Assembly: GCF_964340395.1 (NCBI RefSeq)
Contig: NC_135550.1
Coordinates: 9,452,864-9,516,863 of the forward strand
Source of the DNA: Glandiceps talaboti
Taxonomy: Eukaryota; Hemichordata; Enteropneusta; Spengelidae
Direction: 5' to 3'
DNA: 64,000 nucleotides
Part shown: in pieces, positions 58,099-64,000 of the stretch
Numbering within the stretch: the stretch's first letter is position 1
Layout: every line of letters begins with the position of its first letter
The notes under the pieces: model-generated
Told to the model about the DNA's origin: nothing
The model's database searches: none
What the model saw: only the letters and a program-made list of their open reading frames with translations
Position numbers and translations under genes: made by a program

Positions 58099-59085
58099 TC
58101 ATTCCACAGACTTCACACATTTATAAGGCTTCTCACCAGTATGGGTTCTTGTGTGTTCAGTGAGATGTCCTTTCTGTGTGAAAGTCTTTCCACACGCATC
58201 ACATTTATATGGCTTCTCACCAGTATGGATTCGTGTGTGTTGAATCAGATGTCCTTTGTTGGTGAATGTTTTTCCACACACGTCACATTTGTATGGCTTC
58301 TCACCAGTATGAATTCTCATGTGTACAGTCAGCTGTCCTTTGGAAGTGAAAGTCTTTCCACACACGTCACATTTATATGGCTTCTCACCAGTATGGATTC
58401 GTGTGTGTTGAATCAGATGTCCTTTCTTGGTGAATGTTTTTCCACACGCATCACATTTGTATGGCTTCTCACCAGTATGAATTCTCATGTGTACAGTCAT
58501 GTGTCCTTTGGAAGTGAAAGTCTTTCCACACACGTCACATTTATATGGCTTATCACCAGTATGAATTCTCATGTGTACAGTCAGCTGTCCTTTGGAAGTG
58601 AAAGTCTTTCCACACACGTCACATTTATATGGCTTCTCACCAGTATGAATTCTCATGTGTACAGTCAGCTGTCCTTTGGAAGTGAAAGTCTTTCCACACA
58701 CGTCACATTTATATGGCTTCTCACCAGTATGAATTCTCGTGTGTTCAGTGAGGTGTTGTTTGAAAGTGAAAGTAATTCCACAGATTTCACATTTATATGG
58801 CTTCCCACCATTATGGATTCTTGTGTGTTCAATCACGTGTCCTTTGCGATTGAATGTTTTTCCACACACGTCACATTTGTATCGCTTTTCACCAGTATGG
58901 ATTATCAGGTGTTTAGTCAGATAATCTTTGCGAGTAAAAGTCTTTCCACATACATCGCATTCATATGGCTTCTCACCAGTATGAATGTTCGTGTGTTGAA
59001 TCAGGTATTCTTTGCGAGTGAGTGTTTTTCCACAAACGTCATATTTGTATGGCTTCTCACCAGTATGAATTGTGTGTTTAGTCAT
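58099..59085 (-). CDS. ZNF-B: eleven-finger C2H2 protein, paralogue of ZNF-A
   Basis: 328 codons: 11 Krüppel-type fingers with TGEKPYKC linkers. Finger 1 has Tyr in place of the first zinc Cys (YKYDVCGKT) and is probably unfolded. Helices include four SKGQLTV-type, SKGHMTV, KKGHLIQ, NKGHLIQ, QKGHLTE, FKQHLTE, RKGHVIE and RKDYLTK. Flanks are nearly identical to ZNF-A but finger number and order differ, so the array was rearranged after block duplication. It ends with the same frameshifted VKSVE tail, and two broken fingers lie beyond it (57985-58098). Probable first exon and octamer block are at 61132-61257. Confidence 0.85.
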   Translation of the reverse strand: MTKHTIHTGEKPYKYDVCGKTLTRKEYLIQHTNIHTGEKPYECDVCGKTFTRKDYLTKHLIIHTGEKRYKCDVCGKTFNRKGHVIEHTRIHNGGKPYKCEICGITFTFKQHLTEHTRIHTGEKPYKCDVCGKTFTSKGQLTVHMRIHTGEKPYKCDVCGKTFTSKGQLTVHMRIHTGDKPYKCDVCGKTFTSKGHMTVHMRIHTGEKPYKCDACGKTFTKKGHLIQHTRIHTGEKPYKCDVCGKTFTSKGQLTVHMRIHTGEKPYKCDVCGKTFTNKGHLIQHTRIHTGEKPYKCDACGKTFTQKGHLTEHTRTHTGEKPYKCVKSVE

Positions 59086-59515
59086 CGCTTAATTACAAAC
59101 GAATATCTTTACACACACTTTATATTTGTATCGCTTGTCACCAGGTAAAGTCGCTATTGACCAGAAAGAGTCTCGTCAAACTACTGACACTGATATGGTT
59201 TCTCACAGAATGAATTGGTTAACGTTGTTCTCCTTTCCTTTCCGAACGAGTGTCTTTTTTCTAGACACTTCGCGATTGGTATGGCTTCTCACCAGTGCTG
59301 TGTTGTGTCAGCGTTTCTCTTATTTTACAACGTGAGTTTGTTGTAATTAGGTTTGTAAGTTGCAATCTGTAAGAGATAAAGTACACACAGAGGAGTGAGT
59401 AGAGTAAGATCGAATAGAATTCTTGTAAGACCTTGAAGTCTTTAAAATGAAGATGAATTTGTGAATGGAAAATTGATATTCATTTACATTTTAATAAAAC
59501 AATTTGAATATCCGA

Positions 59516-60680
59516 AAACACAATGTCAAACGACATAGACCAAGTCCGGTTTGTTGACTCAATTTCCCTAGCTTTCAAATAGTACTTGTAATCTTGAAAT
59601 TATAGAAATGTAACTTATTCTACGTTAAATTTGTTAGTCCAATAGGACAGATTATAATTCATATTACGTTGTTATCAACTTTATACCTGGATGATTGACT
59701 ACATCCATAAACATATTCCAGATAGAATTCAAAATCATGCCATATTTAAATTGTTCACGCTTAGGATAGATGCTAATCACGCCAATGGAAAAAACAATTG
59801 CTAATTTAAATGTAAATGATAATCTAAATCCAATTATCGACAAGTTATTGTTTACAAGTTTTAATCTCCCTGTAACCAAAAACACTTCATAATTATACAA
59901 GATAAAAACAATTAATCCAAGATTAGAAGAACAATGAATTTATTGATAGATAACGCAGTTGTTAGCTACTGTTTGAGTAGTTTAATCTCAGGGTCCGAGG
60001 CACGGGTGATACCTCAAACCGCTAATCTCTTTTTAGTGGTCTGAGGTGATACTGCTACGGTTTTAGCAAGATATGCTAAAATATTCCAAGTATGATATCT
60101 CTGGATCGTTAGAATATCTTGTCAAGCGTATCAGAAATGTGTCTTGTATTTTAATTACATGTATGTCTGACTGTTTTCTCTCTTGATTATCAAATCTTCA
60201 AGATCAGCAGCACTTGTAGTGGAATGATAAACTGCATACGAGGCGATAAACTGGAACCATAGACCTTATTTATCAAGGCCCTGGCGGTTTCACCACAATG
60301 CCAGAGCCAGAAGTCGAGTAAGTTAAATCACTTGACAGGAACACTTGGAATGTCTATTGTCTAAACTATATGTAAATTACGTGAATAACGCTTACGTCCG
60401 TGAACTTGATACAAAGCCACGCTATATTTTAAAATACATGTAGAGTCATGACACTCTTCCGTCTTATCTAAAATGCGATGTCCTCATCACTAAAGTATCT
60501 TATTCTCAGGAAAAATGATAGCAATACCTATTGAAATGAGATGGCGTAAATTTATAAAAGCACGACTAAATTATTGTCTTAACGCCCATGTGAGCTATTG
60601 CAATACTAAGATTCTCTCCAACTGTATAAACAGCATCATGTCTGAACCCAAACACGGTAATTACAAATTCATGACATGAT
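59516..60680 (-). other. ZNF-B intron segment missing from block X
   Basis: About 1.1 kb present here (and partly related to the ZNF-C intron, for example TTTTTAGTGGTCTGAGGT at about 60030 and 54376) but absent from block X. No coding content recognised. Confidence 0.5.
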
Positions 60681-61131
60681 AATGTTTACATGATGTGAAG
60701 ATAGTCTGTAAACATCGGTTTTCTTGATCTCCGCATGGAAGTTGGTGGTACTTTCATGGTCTCCGCCGTCCGTCTTGGTGTTAGAAGGTAAATGCAAACA
60801 TGACTGTTATGCATCCAAAGTTCAACGTCATCTCCACGATTAGTGCATTTGCATGTTTGTGATGAGCAAGAATGAGACAATGTCTATGCCAAGATATACC
60901 ATGTAAGTAGTGCCAGTAACTTATCGAAGCATGAACACCACGGAAGCCAAGCAAACACAGGTGTTTTTCGTCAGTTGTAGTCCTCTCCGACGAAGAGTTT
61001 GCTTAGTAATGTGACGGTATAGCCAATTTAGCCCACTGCTCTATATTAGTGATTGAATGGAACTTTGAAGTACTAAATCTGCTCAGGTAAAACTCTCCAC
61101 AAATAAGAAATGGTATAGCAGGTTAACTTAC

Positions 61132-61234
61132 CTTGATCTGTCTGACGCTGTGCGTCGTCTTTCGTTTCTATACATCTGCCTGCCTACTAGTACTTTCTAC
61201 AATGACTAGGGTTGATCACCCATTATTAAACACC
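61132..61234 (-). other. Probable 5' exon of ZNF-B
   Basis: Minus-strand donor ATCAAG followed by GTAAGT (below 61132), identical in context to 42251. Extent of the exon unknown. Confidence 0.5.
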
Positions 61235-61257
61235 GTGAATATGCAAATAAGAATCGC
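61235..61257 (-). promoter_or_regulatory. Conserved octamer block upstream of ZNF-B
   Basis: ATATGCAAATAAGAATCGC, the same as at 42358-42380. Confidence 0.55.
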
Positions 61258-61707
61258 ATCTATTCATAAATAGGTACAAATGAAGTTCTTTTTTATACTA
61301 CTGTACCGGGGGGGGGGGCACTTGTTCCCAGGTTTCTAGTGGCCCCCATCCCTAATACTGTGGTTGTGGTTTGGCACGTCATCTCTAGGTTTCTGAATAT
61401 CACTGAACAATTCTCAAACCTAATTATTAGCTACTCTGACTCAACGTCAAAGTTCTAACATGACTGCATTAGGGAGACATCTATGCTGTAACCATGGAAG
61501 TAGTTCTACTTCCATGCTGTAACAAAGGAGGTTATTATACCACCATGCCCTATCAATGGATTCTGGGCCATGGAAGCACATGTATTGTTACTATTCAGTG
61601 TTATAATTTACACCCATTGTTTTTGAGATCGGTAAGGTGACATTTCACAACTGTTCGAATGGCGGTCTACAAACATTACACAAATTGAGGTTGAGTGTTC
61701 CATTGAG

Positions 61708-61710
<3 letters not shown>

Positions 61711-61774
<64 letters not shown>

Positions 61775-61815
61775 TACATACATACATACATACATACATA
61801 CATACATACATACAA
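61711..61815. repeat. (CA)n(CATA)n microsatellite
   Basis: About 30 CA units followed by about 11 CATA units; homologous to 42838-42931. Confidence 0.95.
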
Positions 61816-62575
61816 AAGTAAACTTTTTTATTTTGAAATTGAATTTCCTCATAACATGATGGATGTAGCTTATTTCAAAGGGAAGAGGTAACAATGAGTG
61901 GCGCTTATTCCCAAAGTAGCTAGTACAATTGTAAATTAGGTGGTAAAAATTGAATCAAAGTTTGAGGGAGCCAAGTGGGGTGGGTAGGGGAAGGGTTTCC
62001 CCCTCCCGTCCCTGGAGATTTTTGAAAATTCAAGGGCTGAAATAATGCTTTCTGGTGCTATTCTAACATGTTAAGCTAGTAATAATACTACATAAAATCT
62101 GAATCAAAATAAAAGGAAGCAGTGTAAGGATAGGTACCGAGGGGTTCCCTTTGAGCCTCTATAAAGCTTTGAAATTCAAGGACTAAAACGAAAAAGAAAG
62201 TTATCAGTTATTATTTTAACATGTCGAGGTGATAACAACACCTTCTCCTGATAACAATTGTTTCAATTCAGCATACCGACACTGAGAAGAATTCTCAAAG
62301 CATAGTTGCATGCCATACCATTTAAAATTAGGAAAAATTACCGTATACTTATATATTTATTTCATGTAACAGCACTCTATGTACTAGTATCTGTGCAATG
62401 AAAAGTTAGCTATATATTACCATATTCTTGGTTTTCAACAAGTATTTAATACTTATAATCAGTATTTACCAGTTATAAATATCTGTACAAGGAAACTTGT
62501 CAAGAGATTTTCAGTCCACCAAGTTACCATATCATCCCAGTATCTGGTATGCCTCCACCACGCCGTGATATTCTA

Positions 62576-64000
62576 GATGAGTTGTGATCCTATTTGGTCA
62601 GACTTTGCCCTCATGTGTGGCTTCAGTTGTTTATTTCTTTAACCAGGTTATTCCTTACTACTTTATCAATTAACAATTTAATTGTTTCATATAACAGAAC
62701 TCAATGGGCTAGTATCAGTTTGAGCAATTTGAGTTGCCAATTGTTTTGGTCTACTGTACTGGCTTCAGAAACTACATGTATATGTATATGTCAAATGTGT
62801 ATGCACTTTCATAGGGGCTATGTATAATGTAATATGTATTGAAACATTCTAACAGGAAAAAACACTTTGTGAATAAACAACTTGACTGTGTTGTGTACTT
62901 CAGTGTTAGCAAACAATTTGAGTAGCCCCCCCCCCTTTCACTCCCCCGTTTTTGAGTGACCCCCCTATTCCTCCGACTCCCCGAGGTCATAAATAATGAC
63001 GGCTCCCTAAACCAGTCTACCTGACGAGAGTGACTGTAATTTAGATATCACATTTTGTTACCTTATTTATCACCTTTTTCGGCAAATTGTGAGAACATGA
63101 TTGGACGAAAACGCACACCAAAATCAATAACTTTGATATAGCTATAAATTTATAAATACGTGTAAACATGAATTATAGCTTTAGTAAAAATATTTGCCTT
63201 ATGGAAGCAGTGTCGTCAGATCGTGGTGCAGTGCTCTAGTTAGCTACAGTATTGTTAACCTTTGTTCTTGTTGAGCTGTTAGTCATTGCAGGGTTTGCAA
63301 TCAGCAATAACTACAACTTACAAGTCCACTTGCATGTACAAACTCAATATAGGCGGTGCTATATAAATCTTCATACTGAGAGATGCAAGTTGAGTGGATT
63401 CATATAAATTACGCCTTAGGGAGCATTCGGAAATTACAAGGGGGGGGGGAGGGGGGGGGGGAAATCTGGCTCGGGCTGTTGCTTAAAATGTGACCCTCTC
63501 CCCAATTGTGTCATGCTAAAAGGTGGCCCGCCCTCAACTTTTTCTCTCTAAAACACGACCTCTCTGTTAAAGTAGTTCAAAACGAGGGTTAAAATGCTGT
63601 CAAAATGTAAAAGGACACGAGTCCCAGAATCATTGGTACTAATTTAATCCCACCGCTGCCATCAATTTTGAAATTTTTAAAGGCATTGGTTATTTCCCAC
63701 TACTACCACCATGACGTGGATAAGTGTGAAGGTGCTGCATTAATAGATACATGTGTTTGGATCTCATTGGCTGAGCTGAACGCCATAACTCCCAACAATT
63801 AGATCTAGAATTGGCACACTCCCGATCCCATCATTGTCGGGACCGAGGTCATGATCTCCGCAATTATCTATAGTATCTTATCAAACTGTTCCCCTTTTAC
63901 ACTTGTGAGATCCACTCCTCTCCTCTCCTCACACCATAACTATATCTAATTTGGGTTGTTGTGTTTTACTATCTGTATTAGAAAACAGTTATCAATTTTT
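62576..64000. other. Intergenic, with two G-rich repeat termini
   Basis: No gene recognised. At 62925-63012 and 63415-63560 two G/C-run blocks each begin (reading outward) with TTAGGGAGC and are followed by TCATTATTTATGACC or ATTCGGAAATTAC and long G or C runs. They face away from each other, as ends of two different copies of a repeat. The second runs on with a decayed body. The start TTA-GGGA resembles the element at 55529, but the relation is unproved. Confidence 0.4.

Larger units (their letters stand above)
55376..59515 (-). repeat. Segmental duplication block Y (ZNF-B), left part
   Basis: Matches 32470-34391 except for the transposon 55529-57577 and finger rearrangement. The match begins at AAATTTACATGTATGTAACC in both copies. 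Confidence 0.85.
60681..62575 (-). repeat. Segmental duplication block Y, right part
   Basis: Near-identical to 41790-43690, apart from microsatellite length and small indels. Ends at CACGCCGTGATATTC in both copies. Confidence 0.85.

Overview
The window is nuclear DNA of an AT-rich invertebrate metazoan. Evidence is short exons with GT/AG splice sites, clusters of intron-less C2H2 zinc-finger arrays, LTR retrotransposons, MITE-like elements and a tRNA-derived SINE. The mix suggests an invertebrate deuterostome or another marine invertebrate, but nothing here names the species. There is no prokaryotic gene organisation, rRNA, functional tRNA gene or CRISPR array.

Layout. (1) 1-18.9 kb holds the 5' end of a MAP4K3/MAP4K5-type kinase gene on the minus strand. 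Exon 1 has the start codon and glycine-rich loop (18643-18750), exon 2 has the catalytic lysine (15517-15574), and a CpG-containing promoter lies above 18750. The rest to position 1 is non-coding, with a 543-bp foldback element, local tandem repeats (one carrying five ATGCAAAT octamers) and a LINE tail. (2) 20.1-21.6 kb is a decayed zinc-finger array. (3) 21971-48009 holds the C-terminal two thirds of a glutamate carboxypeptidase II / NAALADase-type M28 peptidase on the plus strand, as about ten exons. All six catalytic and zinc-binding residues known for the family are visible. The N-terminal half is missing, two early exons carry reading-frame breaks, and a 132-bp phase-0 exon with its surroundings is present twice, about 20 kb apart.

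(4) Between the duplicated exons lie three intruders. One is a minus-strand non-coding LTR element in tandem form, LTR-int-LTR-int-LTR (25087-31670). The second is a zinc-finger gene (ZNF-A, 33135-33956, with an upstream exon near 42.25-42.36 kb). The third, inside that gene's intron, is a roughly 1.3-kb terminal-inverted-repeat element that was itself split by a very young LTR retrotransposon (34982-41265). That retrotransposon has 277-bp LTRs that look identical and a 4-bp target duplication. It encodes a Gag-like protein with an N-terminal helix-hairpin-helix domain, a truncated retropepsin, and, where reverse transcriptase and integrase would be, a Ser/Lys-rich region followed by a TatD/TATDN2-like nuclease domain. 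This is the most unusual object in the window. (5) 50-62.6 kb holds two more minus-strand zinc-finger genes, ZNF-C (SINE-derived C-terminus) and ZNF-B (segmental duplicate of ZNF-A). A 2,049-bp PIF/Harbinger-like element in the ZNF-B block has a TTA duplication and a clean empty site in the ZNF-A block.

The window therefore reads as a host kinase and peptidase locus invaded by a duplicating zinc-finger family and several generations of nested transposons. Coordinates of exons come from splice-site reading and homology by eye; no alignment or transcript data were available.
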